A stretch of 27,780 nucleotides of DNA from an uncultured Candidatus Melainabacteria bacterium (GCA_937927525.1 CALBDR010000303.1:1-27780); one strand, 5' to 3'. Numbered from the stretch's first letter, positions 1-7,609 are shown. Notes: a model not told the origin generated them from the sequence alone. Numbers and translations: made by a program.

Positions 1-163
1 GTGTCGAGCTTAGAGATTTGATCTAAAGCATAGCCTACTTCATCCCTTCACGGTTAGAAAGAATATGATTTAAAAGCGTGGTTTTCCCCGCCCCTAAGAA
101 ACCCGATAAAACCGTTACTGGTAGAAGAGGGCGCTCTTGTAATTTGTTATTTTCCAAACTCAT
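1..163 (-). pseudogene. CobW/COG0523-family GTPase, 5' part, internally deleted and frameshifted
   Basis: The reading frame starts at 163 with a good ribosome binding site (AGGAG at 176-180). It encodes 42 residues containing the typical COG0523 start, with P-loop GFLGAGKTT followed by LLNHILSNREGMK, and then meets TAG at 35-37. Shifted by one base, the frame continues to the window edge as VGYALDQISKLDT. This resembles the part of COG0523 proteins that normally lies some 90 residues later, before the TMVTVVDA strand. The segment that would hold the CxCC metal-binding motif and the Walker B region is therefore missing. These proteins are GTP-dependent metallochaperones, often for zinc and often under Zur control. 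The gene is the third of a minus-strand operon with folE and a Cys-rich membrane protein. What lies beyond position 1 cannot be seen. Family assignment is firm; calling it broken depends on the sequence being correct. Confidence 0.7.
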
Positions 164-208
164 AATTTTTTTAAACTCCTAAACTAAATATTATAAATAA
201 GCTCTTTC

Positions 209-550
209 TTAGTGCTGTAGAAAAAATATCACTAGATTAACAGCATATAAGCCACCAGCGAAGAATGTAAGCTTCTTCGAGAAATCATCGGACTTATTAG
301 TAGAACAGCTAGTATCATCACAACAAGCACCAGCAAATGTCTGAACAAATATCGTAAATAATAAAATTAATCCAGAAAGAAGCATAACCTTATCTTCAAT
401 AGCTTCAAACCATGGTATTTCAAAAGCTGAACCAGAAACTCCCGCGAGCGCTCCTAGACTGGAGATACTAAGTAAAAGTGGAATTCCACAACAAAATATG
501 TGCATTCCACAACTCAGAATCACGAAGAACGGTGATAAAAATTTCATCAT
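209..550 (-). CDS. Small Cys-rich membrane protein, MerC-like
   Basis: The protein has 113 residues with three to four hydrophobic segments (about 5-13, 23-40, 54-74 and 93-111). Cys14, His17 and the pair Cys20-Cys21 lie in or next to the first segment, in a context ending CCGIPLLLS, and there is a second Cys cluster at 76, 77 and 82. This layout resembles MerC-domain proteins, small inner-membrane proteins that bind or import soft metals, but the match is by general pattern only. It starts 3 bases after the folE stop and is followed by the CobW gene, so it is probably co-transcribed with them and, by context, works in zinc handling. Two adjacent Met codons are possible starts; AAGGA lies upstream. 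Transport direction and metal are not shown by the sequence. Confidence 0.6.
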   Translation of the reverse strand: MMKFLSPFFVILSCGMHIFCCGIPLLLSISSLGALAGVSGSAFEIPWFEAIEDKVMLLSGLILLFTIFVQTFAGACCDDTSCSTNKSDDFSKKLTFFAGGLYAVNLVIFFLQH

Positions 551-552
551 AA

Positions 553-996
553 TTACATTTCCTTTTTTATTAGCTCCAAAAATTCTCTTCGTTTAGCGTC
601 GTCTACCTTAAAAAGACCCTTACTAGCAATAGTAGCAGTCTTAGTTCCTATTTTATGAACTCCTCTAGTGGTCATACACTGATGAGCAGCACTCACTAGA
701 ACAATTACTCCTTTAGGTTTTAAATAATCATTAATAGCGTCAGCAATCTGATGAGTTAGATTTTCCTGACTCTGTAAGCGCTTCGCGAACACATCTACTA
801 GTCTAGCAAGCTTACTTATACCTACTATCTTTTTATTAGGGATGTAAGCGATATGAGTTTCATAATCTCTGAAGAAATCTTTATAGGTATTAAGAACTCT
901 TTTAGGCGTATCCAAAAGAGCTGGTCTAGATGGATCATCACCGATATAAGAAATAAGAGTCTTAACAGCCTCTATAGCTTCGTCTTTAGAAGGCAT
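553..996 (-). CDS. folE: GTP cyclohydrolase I relative lacking the CEHH zinc/catalytic segment
   Basis: GTP cyclohydrolase I makes dihydroneopterin triphosphate from GTP, the first step to folate and tetrahydrobiopterin. Clear family blocks are present: LLDTPKRV (27-34), AYIPNKKIVGISKLARLVD (50-68), RLQSQENLT (73-81) and the HQCMTTRGV block (105-113), which keeps the His/Cys ligand pair and the following Arg. The protein is only 147 residues, against about 180-220 usual. The shortfall is internal: residues DYE (44-46) run straight into THIAYIP, where the family has roughly 30 more residues including the S-x-CEHH-x-LPF-x-G motif. That motif supplies a zinc-ligand Cys and two essential His. As written the protein should not be catalytically active. 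It is the first gene of a minus-strand operon with a MerC-like protein and CobW, behind a Fur-type palindrome. FolE paralogues in Zur regulons are known, so the setting is normal; the deletion is not. Confidence 0.75.
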   Translation of the reverse strand: MPSKDEAIEAVKTLISYIGDDPSRPALLDTPKRVLNTYKDFFRDYETHIAYIPNKKIVGISKLARLVDVFAKRLQSQENLTHQIADAINDYLKPKGVIVLVSAAHQCMTTRGVHKIGTKTATIASKGLFKVDDAKRREFLELIKKEM

Positions 997-1060
997 AGTT
1001 TTTTTTCAATTCAGGGCTTTTTAGATTTTGCATAGAGAATTTCATTAATATAATAACCCA

Positions 1061-1079
1061 AAAGTAATAATATTACATT
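1061..1079. promoter_or_regulatory. Candidate Zur/Fur-family operator
   Basis: The core GTAATA-A-TATTAC (1064-1076) is a perfect palindrome. The 19-base extension AAAGTAATAATATTACATT pairs at 8 of 9 positions in a 9-1-9 arrangement, the usual layout for Fur-family sites, and the core is close to the GTTATA-N-TATAAC core of enterobacterial Zur sites. It lies between divergent folE (start 996) and the His-rich gene (start 1162), whose arm ends in a Zur-type repressor. A second, smaller palindrome, AACTTT-AA-AAAGTT, follows at 1084-1097. Binding is inferred, not shown. Confidence 0.5.
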
Positions 1080-1161
1080 AAGAAACTTTAAAAAGTTCTA
1101 AAGTATCAAAAATCATCTATACACAATGCTACTATTTCAAATGTAACTTTGTAACAATTTA

Positions 1162-2340
1162 ATGGCAACGATATCTACTCAAGTTCACAATCAGCCTACT
1201 GCTCTTTCACAAGAACTTAAAGAAAGGGCTTTGAGTACATACATCGATACCTTAACTGGTTTAACGACTAAAGACCTAGAAGAGAGTCAAGATTTAAGAA
1301 ATTTCGTAAAAGAATATCAAGACAAATGGGGGTTTCACCTTCATTTAAAAAATGGTCTTGAACTCGACCCGTGTGATGGTCACCATGGGCATGAGGAACC
1401 AGTCCAGCAGAGCAATAGTCCTTGTGAAGATGAAACTCATTATCCTTCAGAGCTTAGGGAGATGCATGCAGAGCATGTACATAGTAATGGTCATGAACAT
1501 AGTCAGCATAATAAGCATAACCACCACGTTCACAAACAGCATCAAGAACAATCTGACAAAGGATTCCTTGAAGATATTATAGATACCGTTGGGAAGAATA
1601 ACTCTATCCCTAAAGCTTTAAAACCCATATTAATAAGGGGAAGCATTAACATGGCAAATATTTTTCTAGCACAGGGTTTAAGCGCTCCACTACATCACAT
1701 TCATACACCGAATGAAATCACTAGTAGCTCGGCTGTTACGGGAATGCATTTAATGAACTACGGTACAAAGAAATGGCAGAATCTTGCTAAAAATTTACTT
1801 ACTATAGTTCCTTTTGTCGCTTTACATAGAGTGGTAAAAATCCCTAATTTCATTATGAGATCTGCACTTGGCTTTGCTATCAGTCTAACAGAGCAGCTTT
1901 CTCACGGTGATAAAGAAAAATCTACAATTGACAAATTTAAAGACGCCTTCAGTAAAGATGCCTCTAAATTTTTATTTAAAGTAGCTCAGATGGAAACCAT
2001 GTTAAATACAGCTATCCCTCTTGGGCAAAGCATAGCAAAAAACATTCCAAATAAAGCTCTTGCTTTTATTGGGCAGAGTTTAGCTATGGTAGGAGCTTTT
2101 ACGATCATACCTGAAATATTTAACTTCTTTAAGCCAGAATCAGATAAGCCAAGAAAACAGGATTTAGATAATACGGCACTAACGGCTGAATTATTGGAAT
2201 GTCCAGTATGTGGTGAAGCTCATGGAGCCGATGTTCATATGGCTGAAATCTCAGAAAGTATCAGTGCTGCAGGAGCTAGCAATGCTAGTAATCACCATAA
2301 TTTGCATTCGGTTATTCATGATCATGGAGGGGTTGTTTAA
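1162..2340 (+). CDS. His-rich protein of unknown function, probable zinc binder
   Basis: I do not recognise a family for this 392-residue protein. Residues 1-65 look helical. Residues 74-127 are extremely His-rich (runs such as HHGHEE and NKHNHHVHKQH), with Cys71 and Cys88 nearby. Residues 150-325 are moderately hydrophobic, with segments near 212-224, 230-245 and 300-323 that could contact a membrane. The C-terminus has a CPVCGEAHGADVH motif (347-359), typical of a zinc site, and ends in another His cluster (378-388). No signal peptide is evident. It is the first gene of the plus-strand arm ending in the Zur-type regulator. Its stop overlaps the next start (TAATG), so the two are probably translated together. 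A role in storing or delivering zinc is inferred from composition and neighbours only. Confidence 0.65.
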   Translation: MATISTQVHNQPTALSQELKERALSTYIDTLTGLTTKDLEESQDLRNFVKEYQDKWGFHLHLKNGLELDPCDGHHGHEEPVQQSNSPCEDETHYPSELREMHAEHVHSNGHEHSQHNKHNHHVHKQHQEQSDKGFLEDIIDTVGKNNSIPKALKPILIRGSINMANIFLAQGLSAPLHHIHTPNEITSSSAVTGMHLMNYGTKKWQNLAKNLLTIVPFVALHRVVKIPNFIMRSALGFAISLTEQLSHGDKEKSTIDKFKDAFSKDASKFLFKVAQMETMLNTAIPLGQSIAKNIPNKALAFIGQSLAMVGAFTIIPEIFNFFKPESDKPRKQDLDNTALTAELLECPVCGEAHGADVHMAEISESISAAGASNASNHHNLHSVIHDHGGVV

Positions 2341-4124
2341 TGGCTTTAAGCTTTTTAAGAAATATACCAATTCTAGGTTCACTTATTTCTAAAGAAGTTA
2401 AAACTTCTCCTAAGCCTGAAGTCTCAAAACAAGCAGCTATCACTGATGAAGGTTTAAAGCCTCTTTTCGTGTTGGCTATTCCAGCCTCATTTTCTATAGA
2501 AGAATTTATTGGAATAAAAAATAATCTTAAAAAATATAATGAACGTGATCTCAGGATACAGCGTGATCCTAAACTTAATAATATAAAACTTTTTATTCTT
2601 AAATCAGACTCACTTAGTAAAAGACATTTGGATTTAGCTTTTGATGAAGCATTCTTAAAGAATAACTATAGTTTTATTGAAATTAAGAATCTCAAAAATC
2701 TGCCAACCAAAATTAACGAATTAATATCAAAAGGCTATAAAAAATTCAACTCTCAAGCTAAGGAATTAAAAAGGGATCAACTCAAAGACTTAAGTCTAAG
2801 CAATCTCAATAATTTAAAAGCGCAAGGAATTCATATTTGTGATGATAAATGTACACACGGCAATGGAATTACAACTCAACAAGAAGTCCAGGAATTCTTA
2901 GAAGGCAATGAATATCAAAACAATCAAGAAATAACACAGAATCAAGATCTCACCAAACAACAAAAAAATGATTTAAAACAAAAATTACAAGAATTACAAA
3001 ATTTAAAAACAGAATTAGAGTCACAAGAACAGCGTAGATTAGAGATAGAAAAGGAAGGAAAATGTGGTGATGAAGTCTATAAAACAGGAAATAATTTAGC
3101 TCTAATTACAATAAACAAAAATGGTAATTATCAAATCTACAGAACTTCCTATAGCAATGGACAAATCTCAATAAGAGATCAAAATGGATCAGTTAAAACC
3201 CGTTCTTACTTAGATTGGCATGATGAGCACTTACATATAAAGCGTTTATCAAGCTCAGAACTGATCGTAAGTACTAATTACTATATAGAAAGTTTCCTTA
3301 ATAAAGAAATAGAAAGATTATCAAGTAGCATAAACAATTCAAATAATAACAATGTCATCATTACAAATAAAAGCTCACAGTTTAAAGAGCTTGAAGCAAA
3401 ATATAAGCTTGAAAGAGAGGAAGAGATTAAGAAAACTATTAAAAGAATGAAGGATTTATATAGAGAAATTGAAATATCCGACTCTAAAAAAAGTACTACT
3501 GGGGAAAATAAAATGACATTACTCACTGGCGATAACTTTTTTGAAATCAATGGATTGGATCGAAACACAGCACACTATGACTATCAACTAGATCAAGCGA
3601 AAAATATTCTAAATAAACAGTTAGAAAACGGGGGATACGGTTCGGTATTGGGTTATTTAAGAAACAAGGTCAATGACCCAATTATCCACAACAACCCTAA
3701 AGAAAGAATCAACCTAAGTCAAGATTCTAATTTCTTGCTTAATACCTTTGATATTAAATCTAAAGATATAGATTCCCGATTAATTGCAAAAATTGAGCAA
3801 AGTGACTTGGAGTCACTAAATAAATCTCGAGAGCTTAGCTTAGAGCCTATAAATAAAAATACCTACATAGTAAGCCAAAATGGTGAGAAGGAATTGATCG
3901 AGATCAAACAAGTTGCAGGATTTACATTAACAGGTCAGTTTTCATCAATCGATAGGAAAGAGCAAATAGAAAATTCTGAAGCGAATAGAACAATTTTAGA
4001 TACTATGGAAAAATTTCAAGAAGAGGAATTAGTTGCAGAAGAATCTGCAACGGAAATCATAGCCCCTGAAACAAATTCATCCACTGAAGAGCCAAAAGAA
4101 AAAATCAATCAAACCAATTCATAA
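2340..4124 (+). CDS. Large coiled-coil protein of unknown function, zinc cluster
   Basis: This 594-residue protein has no family I recognise. Its ATG overlaps the stop of the preceding His-rich gene by one base. A compact N-terminal region (40-135) is followed by CDDKCTHG (167-174: Cys167, Cys171, His173), a possible metal site. There are two charged heptad-like stretches, about 195-255 (rich in Gln, Lys, Glu and Leu) and 335-385, which should form coiled coils. Between them is a beta-like segment with NGNYQIYRT and NGQISIRD. The C-terminus (565-594) is acidic and low in complexity. No signal peptide or clear membrane span is seen. The Zur-type gene follows 15-33 bases later, so the three plus-strand genes look like one operon. 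Together with the His-rich protein it may form an accessory zinc system, but nothing in the sequence fixes its job. Confidence 0.6.
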   Translation: MALSFLRNIPILGSLISKEVKTSPKPEVSKQAAITDEGLKPLFVLAIPASFSIEEFIGIKNNLKKYNERDLRIQRDPKLNNIKLFILKSDSLSKRHLDLAFDEAFLKNNYSFIEIKNLKNLPTKINELISKGYKKFNSQAKELKRDQLKDLSLSNLNNLKAQGIHICDDKCTHGNGITTQQEVQEFLEGNEYQNNQEITQNQDLTKQQKNDLKQKLQELQNLKTELESQEQRRLEIEKEGKCGDEVYKTGNNLALITINKNGNYQIYRTSYSNGQISIRDQNGSVKTRSYLDWHDEHLHIKRLSSSELIVSTNYYIESFLNKEIERLSSSINNSNNNNVIITNKSSQFKELEAKYKLEREEEIKKTIKRMKDLYREIEISDSKKSTTGENKMTLLTGDNFFEINGLDRNTAHYDYQLDQAKNILNKQLENGGYGSVLGYLRNKVNDPIIHNNPKERINLSQDSNFLLNTFDIKSKDIDSRLIAKIEQSDLESLNKSRELSLEPINKNTYIVSQNGEKELIEIKQVAGFTLTGQFSSIDRKEQIENSEANRTILDTMEKFQEEELVAEESATEIIAPETNSSTEEPKEKINQTNS

Positions 4125-4157
4125 GAAAACCCTGATACCATGAGGAAAGAAGAAAAA

Positions 4158-4598
4158 ATGAAAAAAAACACAAAAGCCCAGTCAGAAACCTTCCTAGAAA
4201 AAGCCCTAAAAAAGCTTAAAGAAAATGACTATAAACAAACCAAGTCAAGAATTGACATACTTACAGTTTTATCAGAACACGATGATGCTTTATCTCCATA
4301 CCAAATCCAAGATATCTTAAAAGAAAAAGGGAAAAGTTATTCAGCGATAACTATTTATAGAGTTTTAGAAACATTTATGGATATAGATATTATCCATAAA
4401 GTTCATAGTATAAATAGTTACATGAAATGTGCTCATGAGCACGATCATGCTCATACTTTACTTGTTTGTAAAAGCTGCAACAACGTAACAGCATTAGAAA
4501 GAGAAGAGAAAAACACTAAAATAATGAAAGGCTTTAAAGTAGAACAAATCGTAGATGAAGTAGTTGGGCTTTGTGATACTTGCAATGAAGGTAATTAA
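4158..4598 (+). CDS. zur: Fur-family repressor, Zur type
   Basis: Fur-family metalloregulator, 146 residues from the chosen start. It has the winged-helix N-terminus (about 14-85, with the recognition region SYSAITIYRVLETF) and a C-terminal metal-binding domain. CKSC (104-107) and CDTC (139-142) form the usual structural zinc site. CAHEHDHAH (91-99) supplies the Cys/His ligands of the sensing site, and its density of His favours zinc over iron. An in-frame ATG at 4140 exists, but GAGGA at 4142-4146 sits well as a ribosome binding site for the ATG at 4158 and nothing comparable precedes 4140. Operon position behind two putative zinc-binding proteins, opposite folE/MerC-like/cobW, supports the Zur call. 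It probably represses both arms through the palindrome at 1061-1079, and so itself. Confidence 0.8.
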   Translation: MKKNTKAQSETFLEKALKKLKENDYKQTKSRIDILTVLSEHDDALSPYQIQDILKEKGKSYSAITIYRVLETFMDIDIIHKVHSINSYMKCAHEHDHAHTLLVCKSCNNVTALEREEKNTKIMKGFKVEQIVDEVVGLCDTCNEGN

Positions 4599-4657
4599 TT
4601 CTCTAAGGCATTCTGCCTCTCAAGTTCTTCGACTCAGAATCACAAAGATATATTAAC
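4599..4657 (-). pseudogene. Collapsed duplicate of the adjacent pair of small membrane-protein genes
   Basis: Read on the minus strand, 4657-4641 repeats exactly the 17 bases (GTTAATATATCTTTGTG) found at the start of the small gene at 4793-4939. About ten bases later it passes into a sequence that reads EELERQNALEN-stop, closely matching the end EELDRQDSLES-stop of the gene at 4653-4793. The simplest reading is a tandem copy of the two-gene unit that has lost about 250 bases between its first and last few codons. Confidence 0.6.
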
Positions 4658-4793
4658 TTTCTAAAGAATCCTGTCTATCTAGTTCTTCTACTTCTTTTTT
4701 CAAATCAAACATAAGTTTCAACCCAAGACTAATCAAAATAGCTCCTGAGAACAAAACTGAATAAAAATGGTTCCAATTAACATCATCTAACAT
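4653..4793 (-). CDS. Small single-span membrane protein (46 residues)
   Basis: A short frame opens at 4793 with the ribosome binding site GAAGGTG about 9 bases upstream. Its ATG overlaps the stop of the preceding small gene (TAATG), a normal sign of translational coupling. The product has one hydrophobic segment (about 10-29, FYSVLFSGAILISLGLKLMF) and a charged tail, KKEVEELDRQDSLES. No family is recognised. A second, collapsed copy directly downstream keeps the same C-terminal reading with substitutions (D to E, D to N, S to A), which suggests that the frame was once under protein-level selection. By position it is the last gene of a TolC-like operon. Confidence 0.5.
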   Translation of the reverse strand: MLDDVNWNHFYSVLFSGAILISLGLKLMFDLKKEVEELDRQDSLES

Positions 4794-4939
4794 TAGCTTT
4801 CACACCTTCTTTTTTTGAGTAAATATACTGCATAACCTATCACTTGGTTACCAATATATAAACTTAACAATGAAACCAAAAGCTGAAAAAGGCTAATAAA
4901 ATTATACTCAGCTTCACCACCACAAAGATATATTAACAT
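4793..4939 (-). CDS. Small membrane protein (48 residues)
   Basis: This minus-strand frame lies between the TolC-like gene and the 46-residue gene, overlapping the latter by one base (TAATG). The product starts MLIYLCGGEAEYNF and has one long or two short hydrophobic stretches (about 15-42) before a basic end, KKRRCES. The ribosome binding site is weak. The frame stays open upstream to a stop at about 5032, overlapping the end of the TolC-like gene, so a longer form from a non-ATG start is possible. Its first 17 bases recur at 4641-4657 in the collapsed duplicate. Function unknown. Confidence 0.4.
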   Translation of the reverse strand: MLIYLCGGEAEYNFISLFQLLVSLLSLYIGNQVIGYAVYLLKKRRCES

Positions 4940-5004
4940 GTTATTCCCGAACGGTATAGCAAGCCCTAAGCCAATTGCCCTAATGGTTTCCGCTCTAAAT
5001 TTAG

Positions 5005-6105
5005 TTACAAAACCACCCCCAAAGCAAACTCAAGCTCCTGCACGGCAAGCCACATATCAAGCTTCGCTTTCAAATACTCTTCCTGGAAGGATGAATCAGC
5101 AGAACTTAAATCAAGTAATTTATTAAATCGAGCTAACTGCTTCTCACGAGTTTTAAAATTAAAAATCGCTTTCTTTATCTCAAAGCCTATATGAGACCTT
5201 AAACTAGCCTTTTCTAACTTAACTAAATCAAGCTGAGCTTCAGCTTTCTTTATCTCTCCTTGCTTTCTATCAAAGATAGGAATCTCAAAACCACCTCCCA
5301 AATACATCCCCCAGAAAGGATCTCCTAAGCTAGGATGAGAAACACCAGTCTCTAAAACCAGATCAGGTATACGCTGCGCTTTATAACTTTTTATAAGTGA
5401 GCTTTGAATACCTAATTCCTGCTCCAATATTAAAGTATCAAAACGCTTATCTACAATAGTTTCAAGCGAATTAATCTGATTTAACTTTTGTTTATATTTA
5501 GTCACAAGATCTTTAAGATCATCTTCCAGATTCAAATTTTGATCAATATCTACATTCAGTAACTCTTTTAAACTTAAGTTCACAGAATTGAGACTGATCT
5601 CATATTCATCTATCAAATTTGCATTTACTAGAAGTTCTATCTGATTATTATTCTCTTCTCCTGAAAGTCTTTTAAGCTTCTTTTGCTTTTCTTTAAAGAG
5701 TTTTACTAATTCTTTTGATACTAAACTTTTCGAGTAAAGTCCCCTAAGCTCAATTTGAGTCTGCCAAATCTCTTTTTCAATCTCAAGCTTAGTTTTTTCA
5801 ATTTCTTTTTTTGCAAGCTCTTTTCTATAGAATCTTTTCTTCCCGATTTCTATCGGTAAAGCAATCTGCACAGGCTGAATCGCACCACCTCGAACTAATT
5901 CATGTGCTGAAGCGAGGCTTGGATTCGGGCGATATTTAGCTATAATCATCTCAGCTTCAGCGACAGGAAGTAAAGCAAGCTTTGCTTTTATGTTTTTATT
6001 ATTAGCAAGAGCAAGCTTCACAGCTTCTTCATACGAAAGTGAATAAACCGGATGATTAAATAAACTCCAAAATAAAAAAAATAAAGCTAAGTATATGCCT
6101 TGCAC
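5005..6105 (-). CDS. TolC-family outer-membrane efflux protein, CusC/CzcC-like
   Basis: Outer-membrane channel component of a tripartite efflux system. The 366-residue product begins with a signal peptide (hydrophobic 3-15, processing probably near residue 22). It has the repeated family pattern: SYEEAVKLALANNKNIKAK near the N-terminus, long amphipathic helices rich in Lys/Glu/Leu, and the loop GVSHPSLGDPFWGMYLGGGFEIPIFDR (about 253-280) with the Pro-Ile-Phe-Asp-Arg turn typical of CusC/CzcC proteins. It is on the short side for the family (usually 400 or more). The start is a GTG at 6103-6105; a nearby ATG is closed by a stop two codons later. No pump or adaptor gene is next to it. Two tiny membrane-protein genes follow directly. 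Confidence 0.8.
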   Translation of the reverse strand: MQGIYLALFFLFWSLFNHPVYSLSYEEAVKLALANNKNIKAKLALLPVAEAEMIIAKYRPNPSLASAHELVRGGAIQPVQIALPIEIGKKRFYRKELAKKEIEKTKLEIEKEIWQTQIELRGLYSKSLVSKELVKLFKEKQKKLKRLSGEENNNQIELLVNANLIDEYEISLNSVNLSLKELLNVDIDQNLNLEDDLKDLVTKYKQKLNQINSLETIVDKRFDTLILEQELGIQSSLIKSYKAQRIPDLVLETGVSHPSLGDPFWGMYLGGGFEIPIFDRKQGEIKKAEAQLDLVKLEKASLRSHIGFEIKKAIFNFKTREKQLARFNKLLDLSSADSSFQEEYLKAKLDMWLAVQELEFALGVVL

Positions 6106-6245
6106 TTTAAAATTAGACCATAAAATAACAAAACCAGCTTAATATATTATTCTCTTTTTAGGTAAAGCTTTGATTAAGGCGTAAGTACACATTGAGTTTC
6201 CAATATTTAAGATAATCTAGCTCACAATGATCTACAATTAAAACT

Positions 6246-7247
6246 ATGAAGATTGCACTATTTAGTATCAAAAGCTATGATGAAGAATTTTTCAAAAAAT
6301 CTAATAAAGACTTTGGCTTTGAGCTCAGCTTTTTTGAGACAAAGCTAAATATAAATACCGTAGAGTTAGCAAAAGGGCACGATGCTATCTGTGCGTTCGT
6401 AAATGATGATTTAAGCTCTGAGATTCTCACTGTCATAAGTAATTTAGGTATTAAACTAATTCTAATGCGCTGTGCTGGCTTTAATAATATAGATCTTAAA
6501 AGCGCTGCAGAATTAGGTATTACTATCATGCGCGTGCCAGAATACTCACCATACGCGGTTGCAGAGCACACTTTAGGAATGATTCTAAACTTAAGTAGAA
6601 AATTCCATAAAGCCTACAACAGAACAAGAGAAGGAAATTTTTCACTAAATGGCTTAATGGGCTTTGAACTTAGTAAAAAAACCATAGGGCTTATAGGGAC
6701 AGGGAAAATCGCCCAAGTATTAATTAAAATCCTAAACGGCTTTGGCGCTAAAGTAATAGCTTATGACCCATACCCTCTAACAGATAAGGGAGATCTAGAT
6801 TTCGAGTACACGCAGCTAGAAGAACTATATCGAAGCGCAGATATTATCAGCATGCACTGCCCGCTTAACGATAAAACATTCCATATGATCAATTCAGAGA
6901 CTATATCTCAAATGAAAGACGGTATGATTATAGTGAACACCAGTAGAGGCGGCTTACTTCATACTAAAGATTTAATCCAAGGACTAAAGACTAAGAAAAT
7001 AGCTGGACTTGCAATCGATGTCTACGAAGAAGAAGCAGACATCTTCTTTGAAGATAAATCCACTAGCATAATAGAAGACGACTCTTTAATGCGCCTGCTT
7101 AGCTTTCCCAATGTTCTTGTAACTGGACATCAAGCCTTCTTTACAGATGTAGCTATGAATAACATAGTAGAAACTACACTGAATAACGCTCAAAGTTATT
7201 TAAGTCAAAAATTACTTGATAAAAACTTAGTCACAGCCTATGGTTAA
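6246..7247 (+). CDS. ldhA: D-lactate dehydrogenase (NAD-dependent 2-hydroxyacid dehydrogenase)
   Basis: It reduces pyruvate to D-lactate with NADH in the cytoplasm, a fermentative way to recycle NADH. The 333-residue length equals the LdhA type. Visible hallmarks are MRCAGFNNID (74-83) and VPEYSPYAVAEH (97-108) in the substrate domain, and the Rossmann motif GLIGTGKIA (148-156) with Asp174 at the end of the second strand. Catalytic residues are Arg234 in NTSRGG, Glu261 in DVYEEE and His295 in GHQAFFT. The segment FFEDKS is also typical of LdhA rather than of other 2-hydroxyacid dehydrogenases. It stands alone, divergent from the TolC-like gene and convergent with the next gene. TACAAT at 6233-6238 could be a -10 element 7 bases before the ATG; no matching -35 is evident. 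Confidence 0.9.
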   Translation: MKIALFSIKSYDEEFFKKSNKDFGFELSFFETKLNINTVELAKGHDAICAFVNDDLSSEILTVISNLGIKLILMRCAGFNNIDLKSAAELGITIMRVPEYSPYAVAEHTLGMILNLSRKFHKAYNRTREGNFSLNGLMGFELSKKTIGLIGTGKIAQVLIKILNGFGAKVIAYDPYPLTDKGDLDFEYTQLEELYRSADIISMHCPLNDKTFHMINSETISQMKDGMIIVNTSRGGLLHTKDLIQGLKTKKIAGLAIDVYEEEADIFFEDKSTSIIEDDSLMRLLSFPNVLVTGHQAFFTDVAMNNIVETTLNNAQSYLSQKLLDKNLVTAYG

Positions 7248-7255
7248 GCTTAAGA

Positions 7256-7609
7256 CTATCTTCTAGCAGAAACTAAGTCTTTAATGTTTCTACCTAAATC
7301 TTTAGATTTAGACTTTAAAGTATTAAAAGCATCATTAAGCTTTTGGTCTTGCTTAACTGTCTTAATTAACGTAGAACACTTATCTGTAAGATCTTTAGAT
7401 TTGATTCTAATATCTTTTAAAGTAGACTCAGCTTTTGTTAAAAGCTTTTCAAACTTAGACGACTGTCTTCTTTTAGAAGCTAGTTTAGTAATATAATAAA
7501 TAGCACTAATAGCAGAAATTGCTAATAAAACAATTCCAATAATATTTTTAGTGTCTTCTGAAATATTTAATTCTTCAGCTAATGTTTTCTCTTTCTCAGC
7601 AACGATCAT
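7256..7609 (-). CDS. Small membrane-anchored coiled-coil protein, unknown function
   Basis: The 117-residue product has a short acidic N-terminus (1-18), one membrane span (about 22-42, GIVLLAISAISAIYYI) and a Lys-rich helical remainder (45-117) that should be coiled coil. It resembles small YtxH-like proteins in layout, but I do not claim membership. The frame is open further upstream, to an ATG at 7687. The ATG at 7609 is chosen because AGGAG lies five bases before it, while the extension would add an unrelated hydrophobic stretch. Convergent with ldhA, 8 bases between the stops. Confidence 0.65.
   Translation of the reverse strand: MIVAEKEKTLAEELNISEDTKNIIGIVLLAISAISAIYYITKLASKRRQSSKFEKLLTKAESTLKDIRIKSKDLTDKCSTLIKTVKQDQKLNDAFNTLKSKSKDLGRNIKDLVSARR

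Noticed and set aside
853..1035. Open frames antisense to folE, and similar frames antisense to ldhA, dabA, the ABC transporter and the CydA-like gene
   Set aside because: They lie opposite well-supported genes, have no ribosome binding sites or family motifs, and their composition follows the opposite strand's codons.
4605..4620. AGGCA-TTC-TGCCT hairpin after zur as a terminator
   Set aside because: The stem is only five pairs with no T run after it, and it lies in the collapsed duplicate's coding sequence.
4938..5126. A plus-strand frame over the end of the TolC-like gene
   Set aside because: The minus-strand TolC-like protein is clear here and the plus-strand product looks like a low-complexity shadow.
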